The notes beneath the pieces were generated by a model. It did not search any database. It saw nothing but the letters and a program-made list of their open reading frames with translations, and was not told the origin of the DNA. Below, one piece after another: positions 10,155 to 18,347 of a stretch of 64,000 nt of DNA. Both the position numbers and the translations under genes were made by a program. The DNA comes from NCEH01 sp043195095. Lineage in GTDB: Bacteria > Pseudomonadota > Alphaproteobacteria > Rhizobiales > Xanthobacteraceae. Numbering within the stretch: position 1 is the first letter of the stretch; each line of letters begins with the position of its first letter. The DNA is taken from NCBI RefSeq assembly GCF_043195095.1, contig NZ_JBAFWN010000013.1; one strand, 5' to 3'.

Positions 10155-13100
10155 CTACGCCGGGGCCGTCTCGGTGATCGCGGGAGTCTGACGCCGGTGC
10201 GCCGAAACGCCGAGGCCGCCGGAGGGGCCACCCTGTTGAGTGCTGGTCTGACCGCGGTTGAGCAGGCGCAGGCCGTTAAGAACGACCAGCAGCGACGCAC
10301 CGACGTCGGCCGCGATGGCACCCCATAGCGATGCGAGGCCAATCACCGTAAGCGCTGTGAACACAAGCTTCACAGCAATGGAGAACGCAACGTTCTGCCG
10401 GATGACGGCGAGCGTCGCGCGCGAATGGCGCACCAGCCACGGAAGCTTCGAAAGATCATCCGACATGAGTGCGACATCGGCCGTCTCAATGGCGGCGTCG
10501 CTACCCATGGCGCCCATGGCGATGCCGAGATTGGCACGTCCCATTGCAGGAGCATCGTTGACACCGTCGCCGACCATGGCAACCGACCCAAAGCGCCGCA
10601 CCAGATCTTCCACGGCCGCCACCTTGTCGCCAGGTAGCAGTTCAGCCCGGACCTCGTCGATGCCGGTTTGCTTCGCAATCGCCTCTGCCGTCGCCCGGTT
10701 ATCCCCCGTGAGCATCACGACGTGTTTGATGCCGGCGAGGTGAAGCGCCGTAACAATGCCTTTCGCCTCCGGGCGGACGGCATCTGCAACGGCGACGAGG
10801 CCCCAGACCTCCTGACCATCGCCGACCGCGACGATGGTGCGACCGGCGCTTGAAAGTTCATCGGCCCGCTGCAGAACTACATCTGAGTTGATGCCCCGCT
10901 CCTCAAGGTAGCGGCGCGAGCCGAGCCAGACCTCTCTGCCGGCCACGCGGCCGGTGACGCCTCGGCCAACGATGGCTTGGACGGCCTCGGCAGGCTCGGC
11001 GGCGATCTTGAGTTCGGCGGCTTTCGCGAGGATGGCGTGAGCGATTGGATGTGCGCTGCGCGCCTCCAGGGCCGCGGCTAAGCCGAGGAGTTCCATTTCG
11101 CTACGGCCTCCAAACGGCACGATCTCGACCACCTGCGGCCGCCCTTCGGTGAGTGTTCCGGTCTTGTCCATGGCAATGGCTTTGAGGCGCGCAGGCGTTT
11201 CGAGATGTGTGCCGCCCTTCACGAGGACGCCCTGCTTCGCCGCGCCGGCAAGTGCCGCCACGATCGTCACCGGCGTCGAAATCACGAGGGCGCAGGGGCA
11301 AGCGATCACGAGGAGCACGAGAGCCCGATAGAACCAGACGTCCCAGGCACCGCCCAAGAGCAAGGGCGGAGCGAGAAAGATCGCAATGGCGAGTACCATC
11401 ACCACGGGCGTGTAGACACGCGCAAACTTCTCCACCCATTGCTCACTGGGCGCGCGTCGGCTCTGCGCCGAACCGACCATGCGGATGATCTGGGCGAGCG
11501 TCGTGTCATTCGCCGCTTTGGTGGTCACGACATCAAGAGCACCCTCTCCGTTGATGGTGCCGGCAAAGATCTCGTCGCCTTCCGCCTTGAATACGGGGAC
11601 GCTTTCCCCGGTGATCGGCGCTTGATTGACCTCGCTCTCGCCAGCGGCAACTCGGCCGTCGAGCGGCACCTTGTCCCCTGGCCGGACGATGATGTGCGCG
11701 CCGACCCGAACCTCAGCCGCCGGAACGTCGCGCTCGGAGCCGTCTTCGAGCTTGACGCGCGCTGTCGGCGGCGCGAGTTCCATGAGGGCGGCAACCGCCC
11801 GGCGCGCGCGACCGAGGCTCCAAGCCTCGAGCGCCAGCGCCAGTGCAAAAAAGAACGAGACTGTAGCGGCTTCAAACCAAGCACCAATACCGATGGCGCC
11901 CGCGACCGCGACCATCATCAGCAGATTCATGTCGGGACGAAGCCGTTTGGCCGCGAGCCACGCCTTGGGCGCGACGTAGCGCGCCGCGCAGAGCACCGCG
12001 ATCGTGTAAAGCACCATGCTCGGCACTGGGGTCGAGGCCAAGGCGTGTTCACCTGCCTCGAAGGCTGCGATAACGCCGCCCCCGAGCCAAGCGTGGACCG
12101 CGAAGCCCAACGCCGTGAGCACGCCGCTTGCGGTTGTCAGCCACGACTGCACCCGCTTGCGCCGCCCTTCAGCCTGCGCGGCTTCGCTAGTGTCGCCTTC
12201 AATCCAGCGCTCGGAGCGTAGACCTGCACGAGCCACCGCCTTCTCGATGCGGGCTTCGAGCGCCGCCTCCGGCGTCACGTCGATCGACATGCGGCCGTTG
12301 AGGAGATCGAAGGCGAGCTTGTCTTCCCCGACCAGCGGCCCAACCTCGCGCTTCAACGCCGCGATCTCGTCGGCACAGTCCATGCCGTGAATGCGAAACA
12401 CGACTTGGCCGGGCAAGCGTGTCGGGATCGGCGGACTGAGTGCCTCCTGCACCTCTGCGGCACAGCCGCACGCCGCACCTTCAGGCACTCCGGCGCGGTC
12501 GGCCGCACTGAGCGAGACTGCCGGCGGCGACCAGGGCTCGGCGCGCATGCCCGTTCGCGCCACGGCTTCCCCGATCGCGTCGGGCGCTGCCCGATTCTGG
12601 GGGGCCACGGTCATCATGCCTCGCGCGGTGTCGAAGGCGAGCTTGTCCTCGCCGACAAGCGGACCAAGTTCCCGCGCGAGGGCCGCCACCTCGTTCGTGC
12701 AATCGAGGCCGTGGACGCGAAAGAGCAACGTCTCGGCCGTGCCATCCTCAACAAGGGAAGCACGCATGCCCGTCGGGGCAACGCGGCCGATGATGTCGTC
12801 GATGGCCGCCTGTCGCTGCGGCGCGACCGTCATCAGCCCCTTCGCGGTGTCGAACGTCAGCCAAGCCTCGCCCCCAACCAGCGGACCAATCTCACGCTTG
12901 AGCGCCGCAACTTCATTCTTGCAGTCGAGCCCTTCGACCCGAAACAGCAGTGCCGGTGCAGATTGCTGCGCTGGCTCCCTAAGGACATGCGCTTGCATGC
13001 CGGTCGTCGCGACCGCCCGTTGAATAGCGTCGATCGTCGAAGCGTTCTCGGATATCACCTCCATGACTCCGGCTTGAGTATTAAAGGACAGCTTGTCGTC

Positions 13101-13220
13101 GCCGCCGACAAGCGGCGCCACCGCAGCGCGAAGGGCACGAACCTCGTTCTGGCAATCTAAGCCGTCGACTTTAAAGCGCAGCTTGCTTGAATGGCTCATC
13201 ATCGCGGCATCAGCAGTCAT
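10155..13220 (-). CDS. Zn/Cd/Pb-type P1B ATPase with four GxDCxxE N-terminal HMA domains
   Basis: This 1021-residue pump exports soft divalent cations. The membrane metal site is CPCALVIST, the P1B-2 (ZntA/CadA/PbrA) type rather than the copper GLATP type. DKTGTLTEGRP, TGES, SAHPIAHAI and GDGVNDAPA are all present. The N-terminus holds four HMA-like repeats with the metal motif changed to GLDCQNE, GLDCKNE, GLDCTNE and GMDCADE (Cys at about residues 23, 100, 174 and 282) instead of CxxC, plus a CGC at 251-253. Four such repeats is long for the family, which usually has one or two. The operator at 13279-13309 lies just upstream, and lspA follows about 80 bp downstream on the same strand. Confidence 0.93.
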   Translation of the reverse strand: MTADAAMMSHSSKLRFKVDGLDCQNEVRALRAAVAPLVGGDDKLSFNTQAGVMEVISENASTIDAIQRAVATTGMQAHVLREPAQQSAPALLFRVEGLDCKNEVAALKREIGPLVGGEAWLTFDTAKGLMTVAPQRQAAIDDIIGRVAPTGMRASLVEDGTAETLLFRVHGLDCTNEVAALARELGPLVGEDKLAFDTARGMMTVAPQNRAAPDAIGEAVARTGMRAEPWSPPAVSLSAADRAGVPEGAACGCAAEVQEALSPPIPTRLPGQVVFRIHGMDCADEIAALKREVGPLVGEDKLAFDLLNGRMSIDVTPEAALEARIEKAVARAGLRSERWIEGDTSEAAQAEGRRKRVQSWLTTASGVLTALGFAVHAWLGGGVIAAFEAGEHALASTPVPSMVLYTIAVLCAARYVAPKAWLAAKRLRPDMNLLMMVAVAGAIGIGAWFEAATVSFFFALALALEAWSLGRARRAVAALMELAPPTARVKLEDGSERDVPAAEVRVGAHIIVRPGDKVPLDGRVAAGESEVNQAPITGESVPVFKAEGDEIFAGTINGEGALDVVTTKAANDTTLAQIIRMVGSAQSRRAPSEQWVEKFARVYTPVVMVLAIAIFLAPPLLLGGAWDVWFYRALVLLVIACPCALVISTPVTIVAALAGAAKQGVLVKGGTHLETPARLKAIAMDKTGTLTEGRPQVVEIVPFGGRSEMELLGLAAALEARSAHPIAHAILAKAAELKIAAEPAEAVQAIVGRGVTGRVAGREVWLGSRRYLEERGINSDVVLQRADELSSAGRTIVAVGDGQEVWGLVAVADAVRPEAKGIVTALHLAGIKHVVMLTGDNRATAEAIAKQTGIDEVRAELLPGDKVAAVEDLVRRFGSVAMVGDGVNDAPAMGRANLGIAMGAMGSDAAIETADVALMSDDLSKLPWLVRHSRATLAVIRQNVAFSIAVKLVFTALTVIGLASLWGAIAADVGASLLVVLNGLRLLNRGQTSTQQGGPSGGLGVSAHRRQTPAITETAPA

Positions 13221-13278
13221 CACAGTCCCCTTACTGTTGTCATTGCGCTCGGCTCCAAGCTCTCTCACTCTCTTGGTA

Positions 13279-13309
13279 ACCATACATTCTGTAGTCACTA
13301 CAGAATCAA
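13279..13309 (-). promoter_or_regulatory. MerR-type operator/promoter, copy 2 (P1B-ATPase operon)
   Basis: Minus-strand elements TTGATT, 19-bp spacer, TATGGT, with palindrome CTGTAGTGACTACAG. It stands about 60 bp before the ATPase start and is the probable main promoter of the 6202-13220 operon. It is the only copy with TTGATT instead of TTGATC among the four strongest. Confidence 0.85.
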
Positions 13310-13436
13310 GGGGGGCGCTGCCGCAGGCGGCTCTTTCTGATCTTTTAATTTTGCCTTGCCAGATTCCAGGCTCGGGCCCTTGTTGGGCACCAGCTGGATG
13401 CGCAGTTACGAAGACCCGCGCAACGCATGGGCCTGC

Positions 13437-13559
13437 TCACTTCCGCGAAAAGACGTATTTGGCGAGGGCTATCGCCCCGAGCACCAGAACGACGATGACG
13501 AGGAGACCGAAAACGCCCATGCCCCACATCATCCCGCCCGCCATCATGTCGTGCATCAT
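13437..13559 (-). CDS. Small Met-rich single-helix membrane protein
   Basis: A 40-residue protein begins MMHDMMAGGMMWGMGVFG and continues as one hydrophobic helix (LLVIVVLVLGAIALAKYV) with a basic end. Its ATG overlaps the stop of the rhodanese gene (ATGA), so it belongs to the unit that starts at the operator at 14938. Short proteins of this MMWGMG type are common next to alphaproteobacterial and betaproteobacterial metal genes, but I know of no assigned function. A similar, less intact reading frame lies at 23331-23516. The methionines could bind soft metals; that is a guess. Confidence 0.65.
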   Translation of the reverse strand: MMHDMMAGGMMWGMGVFGLLVIVVLVLGAIALAKYVFSRK

Positions 13560-13945
13560 CGGTCCGCCTCCTCTCGAGGGCCGCCGGCTTGCTGAAGCGC
13601 CGGGAAGCCGCCGGCAACGTGCGCGACATCGGTGACGCCCATTTCCAAGAGCGCCTTGGCCCCGAGGGCAGAGCGGCTTCCTGAGCCGCAATAGAGCACC
13701 AGCTTCTTCCCAGCCCCGAGCTCCCGCTTGTGGGTCGGGCTTGTGGGATCAGCATAAAATTCGAGGAATCCGCGGGGTACATGCACAGCGCCCCGGAGCT
13801 TGCCAGTTTTTTGCAGCTCTTCCCCCTCGCGCACGTCGACAAAGACGACGTTCGGGTCGCCCATGAGCTCTACGGCGTCTGCGCCCGAGAGGCTCCGTAT
13901 GTCTCTGGTAGCTTCAGCGACCAGTTCCTTTGCGCTCTTGGCCAT
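13556..13945 (-). CDS. Rhodanese-domain sulfurtransferase
   Basis: The 129-residue product is a single rhodanese domain that carries persulfide sulfur on an active-site cysteine. The loop LVLYCGSGSRSALGAKALLEM gives the Cys-x4-Arg cradle, and VVFVDVREGEELQKTGKLRG and GAVHVPRG are the other family motifs. The ATG at 13945 is preceded by AAAGGTG; an upstream GTG is possible. It lies 11 bp after the metallo-beta-lactamase-fold gene. This pairing of a persulfide-dioxygenase-like protein with a rhodanese is known in bacterial sulfide detoxification, where the two act in sequence. Confidence 0.88.
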   Translation of the reverse strand: MAKSAKELVAEATRDIRSLSGADAVELMGDPNVVFVDVREGEELQKTGKLRGAVHVPRGFLEFYADPTSPTHKRELGAGKKLVLYCGSGSRSALGAKALLEMGVTDVAHVAGGFPALQQAGGPREEADR

Positions 13946-13956
13946 TTTTAACACCT

Positions 13957-14910
13957 TTACTCGTCCCAGGGTGCGCCCTCCAGCGCATCGAGGGGGATCT
14001 TCAAATAGCGCTTACCGCTGCTCTCGGGCTCGGGCAGCCGCCCTCCGCGTATGTTCACCTGCAACGACTGCAGAATGAGCTTCGGCATGGGCAGCTCTCG
14101 GTCGCGCTTTTCCCGCAGAGCAACGAACTCCTCCTCCGTTATCGCCTTGATCACGTGGATGTTTTCGGCCTTCTGCTGGGCGACCGTGCTTTCCCACAAG
14201 GGCTTCCTGTCGCCCGGACAATAATCATGCCCGGTGAACAGGCGCGTCTCGTCCGGCAGCGCCAAAATGCGCTGGATGCTCGTCCACAGCGCACTCGCGC
14301 TACCGCCGGGAAAATCCGCACGCGCCGTACCGCCATCTGGCATGAAAAGCGTGTCGTGGATGAAGGCCGCGTCGCCTGTGACGTAAGCAATCGAGGCCAG
14401 AGTATGCCCCGGTGTGAACAGCACCTCGACATCCATATTGCCGATCTTGAAGCGTTCGCCGTCGGAAAAAAGCCGGTGCCATTGCGAACCGTCGGTCGGA
14501 AAACTTGGGGGTAGGTTGTAAATTTCTTTCCATAGCTTCTGGACGTCGACCACTTTAGCGCCGATTGCAGTCGGAACTCCGGTTCTGTCATTCAGGTATC
14601 CGGCGGCAGAGAAATGGTCTGCGTGGGGGTGCGTATCGAGGATCCACTCAAGCGTGTAACCCTCACGGTCGATGTATTTGAGAAGGGCATCCGCAGACGG
14701 TGTGGCGGTGGCGCCCGACTTCGGATCGAAGTCCAGGACCGGATCAATAATGGCGCAGCGTTTTGTTTCCGGGTCCGCGACGACATACTGGACGCTGAAC
14801 GTCCGTTTCTCGAAAAAGCCCGTCACAATCGGACCTTTCCGGATGGGCAATGACCGTTGAGCTGACCGGGGGAAGTCAGTCTCGGGTTCACCAGCGACCG
14901 CGGCCCTCAT
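13957..14910 (-). CDS. MBL-fold hydrolase of the ETHE1/Blh (persulfide dioxygenase-like) group
   Basis: The 317-residue protein has the metal-binding motif THPHADHFSAAGYL, a later ligand in FTPGHTLAS, FIHDTLFMPDGGTARADFPG, and FTGHDYCPG near the C-terminus. These fit the ETHE1/Blh/glyoxalase-II-like group, whose better-known members oxidise glutathione persulfide to sulfite with a mononuclear iron. The exact substrate is not shown by sequence. It is the first gene of a three-gene unit (MBL, rhodanese, small membrane protein) with a MerR operator 28 bp upstream of its ATG, and GGAG lies at the right distance before the start. Control of a sulfur gene by a lead/zinc-type MerR site is unusual. 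Confidence 0.82.
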   Translation of the reverse strand: MRAAVAGEPETDFPRSAQRSLPIRKGPIVTGFFEKRTFSVQYVVADPETKRCAIIDPVLDFDPKSGATATPSADALLKYIDREGYTLEWILDTHPHADHFSAAGYLNDRTGVPTAIGAKVVDVQKLWKEIYNLPPSFPTDGSQWHRLFSDGERFKIGNMDVEVLFTPGHTLASIAYVTGDAAFIHDTLFMPDGGTARADFPGGSASALWTSIQRILALPDETRLFTGHDYCPGDRKPLWESTVAQQKAENIHVIKAITEEEFVALREKRDRELPMPKLILQSLQVNIRGGRLPEPESSGKRYLKIPLDALEGAPWDE

Positions 14911-14937
14911 CGTTAAGCTCCTTATAAATTCTGAGCC

Positions 14938-14968
14938 AATCTACTTCCTGTAGCGACTACAGGATCAA
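14938..14968 (-). promoter_or_regulatory. MerR-type operator/promoter, copy 3 (MBL/rhodanese unit)
   Basis: Minus strand: TTGATC, 19 bp, TAGATT, palindrome CTGTAGTCGCTACAG read on the minus strand. It is 28 bp from the ATG at 14910, so the leader is short. No gene is intact on the plus side. Confidence 0.85.
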
Positions 14969-15042
14969 GCCCCAATTTAAGTGGGTGTCTCAGTTTGAAA
15001 CTCGGTACGGCGAGGGCAGCCGACCGTAGTCAACGACCAGCG

Positions 15043-15288
15043 GATGGCCTGGATTCGACGCTCGCCCTTGCCGGAGATCCATACAGGTTCATCTCGAACC
15101 GGTGTCGGCGCTACCGATCGGACCTGTTGGAAACGCGGCTTCTGCTGCGGAAGACTATCTGCATGACGGGCCCGGAAGCGGTGCGGCTGTTTTACGATCC
15201 GCGTCGGTTCGTGCGCCGCAGTGCCACGCCTAAGGCGATCCAGAAGACGTTGCTCGGGGAAGGTGGCGTACAGGGTCTCGACGACGGG
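15043..15288 (+). pseudogene. Cytochrome P450 (CYP152 peroxygenase-like) N-terminal fragment
   Basis: Eighty-two codons read as the N-terminus of a fatty-acid peroxygenase-type P450: LDSTLALAGDPYRFISNR, then TRLLLRKTICMTGPEAVRLF and QKTLLGEGGVQGLDDG. The frame then loses similarity, and the I-helix, ExxR and haem-cysteine regions are all missing, so it cannot be an active enzyme. It lies between two MerR-controlled units on the opposite strand, in an otherwise empty stretch of about 400 bp (14969-15370), and marks an older gene replaced when the metal genes arrived. Confidence 0.6.
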
Positions 15289-15370
15289 GTGCCCTTGTCA
15301 CGTGGAATTCGGGGCACCGATCTGTCCTTCTTCATCTACTGTCTCGCACGTCCTCCTTGCCACAGGCGAC

Positions 15371-16744
15371 CTACGAGCGGGCGCTGTCCACGAGCGGAAG
15401 AACTTGCCTAAACTTCCCGCCCTTGGACTGTTCCGGCGATTCCTCGGCGCGCTCCACGGCGACGTGATCAAGGCCATGTTCGGCAAGCAGGCGTTTGATC
15501 CCGGCCTGCACCGTTTCCCACACACGATCCGAATCAGCGCCACGTGTTTGCAGGCGCACGCGAAGGCTCGTGGGGCCTGTCTGCACGATCTGAAACATCT
15601 GAAGCCCAGGGGTACGATCCGCCACCGTGGAAAAGGCCAGGGGTGCGATGGTCACTCGGTCGCCGCCATCGGTGCGGAAGGTCAGGACCTCCGAGGATCG
15701 CCCTTGCACACGGATGGCTGGCAGCGGATTGCCGCACCGGCAAGGTCCGGCCTGCTGCAAGACACTGTCGCCCAGATCGTAGCGCAAAATCGGCTGCACT
15801 CGATTGGCGAGATTGCTGATGAGCACCGTATGGGAAGGCTCACCTGGCGGCACCGGCAGATGGCCCGCGTCAACCGGCTCAAACACCACCCAGTCGCTGT
15901 TGACGTGCAACCATCCATGTTCGCAGCTGTAGCTGAAGAACGGGCACTCGGTAGCGGCGTAGCTGTTGCCGACCTTTGCCTTAAATGCTCGGGCAATTCG
16001 ATCGTACTCCCCTTCCGGCAGCCCTTCGGCGGAGAGCGCCAGTAACACCGGATTGATGTGCAGACGGCCGCCTTCCTGTTCGCTTGCAAGTAGCGCACCC
16101 ATGCTCGCGTAAGGCGCGAGGAGCACCGGTCGGAACTGGTTGAGCCGGGTCACGAGCTCTTGCAAAGGCATGTGCACCGACAGCACTTCGAGGCGTCGGC
16201 CTCGGCTCGTCTTTAGGCGTGCCGCAGCCACTGCGGAGGCGAGGTGGCCGCCCGTCGCCATGACCATCGCCATGCTCCCTCCGCCCGCGACGATCCGAAT
16301 GAAATCCCCCGCACCGAGCCAGGCCGTCAGCATGCGAAAGGCCATCGCGCTAGTGACGGCCATGCTCCGGTCATCGACCACGAAGACGCCACGCGTTCCC
16401 GTCGTGCCCGATGTCGTCAGCAGGGTGTATTTGCCAAGGAAGCGCTCGCCGATAAGCGTCGAATCTTCTGCGAACGCTTGCGCCCGTTCCAGGGTTATCT
16501 GTCGATCGACACACCAGTCATCGAAGCGAGCCATCAACGTCTTCTTGTCGGTAACAGGAAGCTGCTCGGCGCGTTCGACCCGATCCGGCAGATCACGGTA
16601 CAGCTCACGGTAGTACGGTGAGTTGGCGCGGGCGTGGGTGACCATGTCGGCGAGACGGGCGCGCTGGCGTTGCGCGATTGCGCTGAAGCCCTTCCTTCGT
16701 GTGCGCCAGGCGTCCCAGATCAGGCCTATCACATGCTCGGTCAT
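15371..16744 (-). CDS. PaaK-like adenylating enzyme (phenylacetate-CoA ligase family)
   Basis: The 457-residue product has the ANL-superfamily layout of phenylacetate-CoA ligase-like proteins: THARANSPYYRELYRDLP near the N-terminus, the phosphate loop TLLTTSGTTGTRGVFVVD at about residue 115, a YAATECP adenine-pocket motif, and ILRYDLGDSV with a following CxCG (CRCGNPLPAI). Such enzymes activate a carboxylic acid as an acyl-AMP. The acid used here cannot be inferred and no CoA pathway genes lie nearby. It is the first gene read leftward from the merR/operator copy 4 region. An alternative GTG start at 16762 adds six residues. Confidence 0.8.
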   Translation of the reverse strand: MTEHVIGLIWDAWRTRRKGFSAIAQRQRARLADMVTHARANSPYYRELYRDLPDRVERAEQLPVTDKKTLMARFDDWCVDRQITLERAQAFAEDSTLIGERFLGKYTLLTTSGTTGTRGVFVVDDRSMAVTSAMAFRMLTAWLGAGDFIRIVAGGGSMAMVMATGGHLASAVAAARLKTSRGRRLEVLSVHMPLQELVTRLNQFRPVLLAPYASMGALLASEQEGGRLHINPVLLALSAEGLPEGEYDRIARAFKAKVGNSYAATECPFFSYSCEHGWLHVNSDWVVFEPVDAGHLPVPPGEPSHTVLISNLANRVQPILRYDLGDSVLQQAGPCRCGNPLPAIRVQGRSSEVLTFRTDGGDRVTIAPLAFSTVADRTPGLQMFQIVQTGPTSLRVRLQTRGADSDRVWETVQAGIKRLLAEHGLDHVAVERAEESPEQSKGGKFRQVLPLVDSARS

Positions 16745-16782
16745 GATCGTTCCCAGGTTCACACACCTTCAGCCGCTTGCTA

Positions 16783-16813
16783 CACGTACAACCTGTAGCC
16801 ACTACAGGAGCAA
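16783..16813 (-). promoter_or_regulatory. MerR-type operator/promoter, copy 4 (divergent merR and PaaK-like gene)
   Basis: Minus strand: TTGCTC, 19 bp, TACGTG around palindrome CTGTAGTGGCTACAG. It lies 7 bp before the merR start on the plus strand, so the regulator would bind at and repress its own promoter while activating the divergent gene, the standard MerR layout. The -35 element is weaker than in the other copies. Confidence 0.78.
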
Positions 16814-16819
16814 CCCCCG

Positions 16820-17248
16820 ATGATCGCGATCGGAGCCTTATCCCGACGCACAGGCGTCAATATCGAGACGATCCGCTACTACGAGCGGATCGGGCTGATG
16901 CCGAAGCCTGGCAGAACGGAGAGTGGGCGGCGTCGATACGGCACACCGGACGTCCAGCAGCTCGCCTTCATCCGTCACGCGCGCGAACTTGGATTCGAGA
17001 TCGCGACAATTCGCACGATGCTCGGGCTGCGGGAGATGCCCGATGCCTCCTGTGAAGAAGTCAGCCGGATCGCCCAAGATCAACTCGCGGCGGTCGACGA
17101 TCGCATCGCGCGGCTGCTGGGCTTGAAGGACGAGCTAACGCGCATGATCAGATCCTGCGCGAACGGAAAGGTCGCCGACTGCCGGATCATCGAAGTGATG
17201 GCCGATCACGTTTCGCTGGCCGCGCGTCCCGGCCAAAACTCCTCATGA
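16820..17248 (+). CDS. MerR-family regulator, PbrR/CadR/ZntR type
   Basis: The 142-residue activator has a MerR winged helix (IGALSRRTGVNIETIRYYERIGL), a coiled-coil dimer helix, and the three cysteines of divalent soft-metal sensors at residues 78 (DASCEEV), 113 and 121 (RSCANGKVADCRII). Cys78 distinguishes it from copper sensors such as CueR, which have Ser there. This fits sensing of Pb, Cd or Zn; the exact metal needs an assay. It is the only intact regulator of this type here and probably acts at all five operators of the 5943-18378 region. The gene downstream on the other strand is a decayed lspA. Confidence 0.92.
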   Translation: MIAIGALSRRTGVNIETIRYYERIGLMPKPGRTESGRRRYGTPDVQQLAFIRHARELGFEIATIRTMLGLREMPDASCEEVSRIAQDQLAAVDDRIARLLGLKDELTRMIRSCANGKVADCRIIEVMADHVSLAARPGQNSS

Positions 17249-17263
17249 CGAGCAGGATCGCGC

Positions 17264-17640
17264 CTACCACAGTGCAGCATTGGCAAAATTGAACGCTGCC
17301 AGTGATAGCCCAGGCGTGGAGGTCGAGATAGTCAACGACGGCTCCAAGTCGGAGCGATCCGCGATATTGCTTACGGCGCCGCCGATGATGCTCCCAGGGT
17401 TACGGACTCCCAGACGTTGCCGGCACGTCAGACCAGACCGCTGACAGCACGACGATGCCGATGAACCGTTGGCGAACAATCCGAACGACACGCCCTCGTT
17501 GACGCCCAAACTCCGATCAAAAACAGCGCAACAAGTGACCCGATCGCCGTTCGATAGCGTGGCGACCGCCAAGAACTTTGTCATCTGATCAAGGCCAGGG
17601 CCAGCAAGGCGGCCGCCAACCCGGCCGGCCTGACGCGCGC
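17264..17640 (-). pseudogene. lspA remnant with frameshifts
   Basis: Pieces of signal peptidase II can be read on the minus strand in at least two frames: LAAALLALALI, TKFLAVATLSNGD, LGVNEGVSFGLFANG, GSIIGGAVSNIADRS, and in another frame DYLDLHAW, then AAFNFANAALW where an intact enzyme has the WPAFNxAD motif. At least two frameshifts separate them and the second catalytic Asp is lost (FNFANA), so no active product is expected. Together with the intact lspA at 9544 it indicates that two pbr-like gene sets were once present. The neighbouring merR and the methyltransferase flank it closely. Confidence 0.75.
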
Positions 17641-17644
17641 GAAA

Positions 17645-18325
17645 TTACAGACGCAAAGCTCGGATCAGGGAAATCGATCCGGTCGAGGCAAAGACAACCT
17701 CGAGCTCGACCACCTCGGAAAAACCGGCCGAACGGATCAGCTCCGGCAACACGCCCCGTGCCTGTGGCTCGGTATTCTCGGTCCCGTCGAGATTTTGTAC
17801 GGTGGCGCGGAAAAGCCTCCGCATCAGCTTTGTGCGTTGAAGGCCATAATCGGCGATATGGAGCTCGCCGCCTGGAGACAGAGCCTCATACGCAGCGCCG
17901 AGCGCCGCCGACTTTTCCGACAATGCGACTTGGTGGAATACAAGGCTGGACACGATCTTCGTCACCGCCCGACCGCGCAGCAATGAACTGGCGTCGCGTG
18001 CGAATCCTTGAACCAGATCCACCGCAACTCCCGCACGCCCGGTCTTCGCACGCGCCCGATCCAACACGGTCGGATCCGGATCGATGCCGACCAGCTTCAC
18101 CCCTCGGGCAGCCGTCCCCAGCTTCACGAGCAGCGATCCTGTGCCACATCCAAGATCGGCGATCACGTCGTCCGGCGACGGTCCCACCTGCGCCACCAAG
18201 CGGTTCCGCCAGTGGCTCTCTCGGGTCAAGACCGCGACGCCGAAATCATAGAATGGCGTCAGCCAATGGAAGCCCGCCGCAGGCGTAAATGGTGCAACTT
18301 CGCTTTCAGAACGGCTCGACGTCAT
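17645..18325 (-). CDS. Class I SAM-dependent methyltransferase
   Basis: The 226-residue protein has the Rossmann SAM site VIADLGCGTGSLLVKLG at about residue 55, then an acidic strand end in VKLVGIDPDPTVLDRAR, a YEALSPGGELHIADYG post-motif, and a UbiE/MenG-like FHWLTPFYDF start. The N-terminal ATG at 18325 follows GGAGAG. What it methylates is unknown. Its place next to a MerR operator (18348-18378) makes metal induction likely, and it could act on a lipid, a quinone or a metal(loid); none of these can be chosen from sequence. Confidence 0.82.
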   Translation of the reverse strand: MTSSRSESEVAPFTPAAGFHWLTPFYDFGVAVLTRESHWRNRLVAQVGPSPDDVIADLGCGTGSLLVKLGTAARGVKLVGIDPDPTVLDRARAKTGRAGVAVDLVQGFARDASSLLRGRAVTKIVSSLVFHQVALSEKSAALGAAYEALSPGGELHIADYGLQRTKLMRRLFRATVQNLDGTENTEPQARGVLPELIRSAGFSEVVELEVVFASTGSISLIRALRL

Positions 18326-18347
18326 CGCATCTCTCCTCAGCGTAAGG

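Noticed and set aside
16820..17248. Copper sensor (CueR) identity for this MerR protein
   Set aside because: Cys78 and the Cys113/Cys121 pattern indicate a divalent soft-metal sensor; CueR is the protein at 50635.
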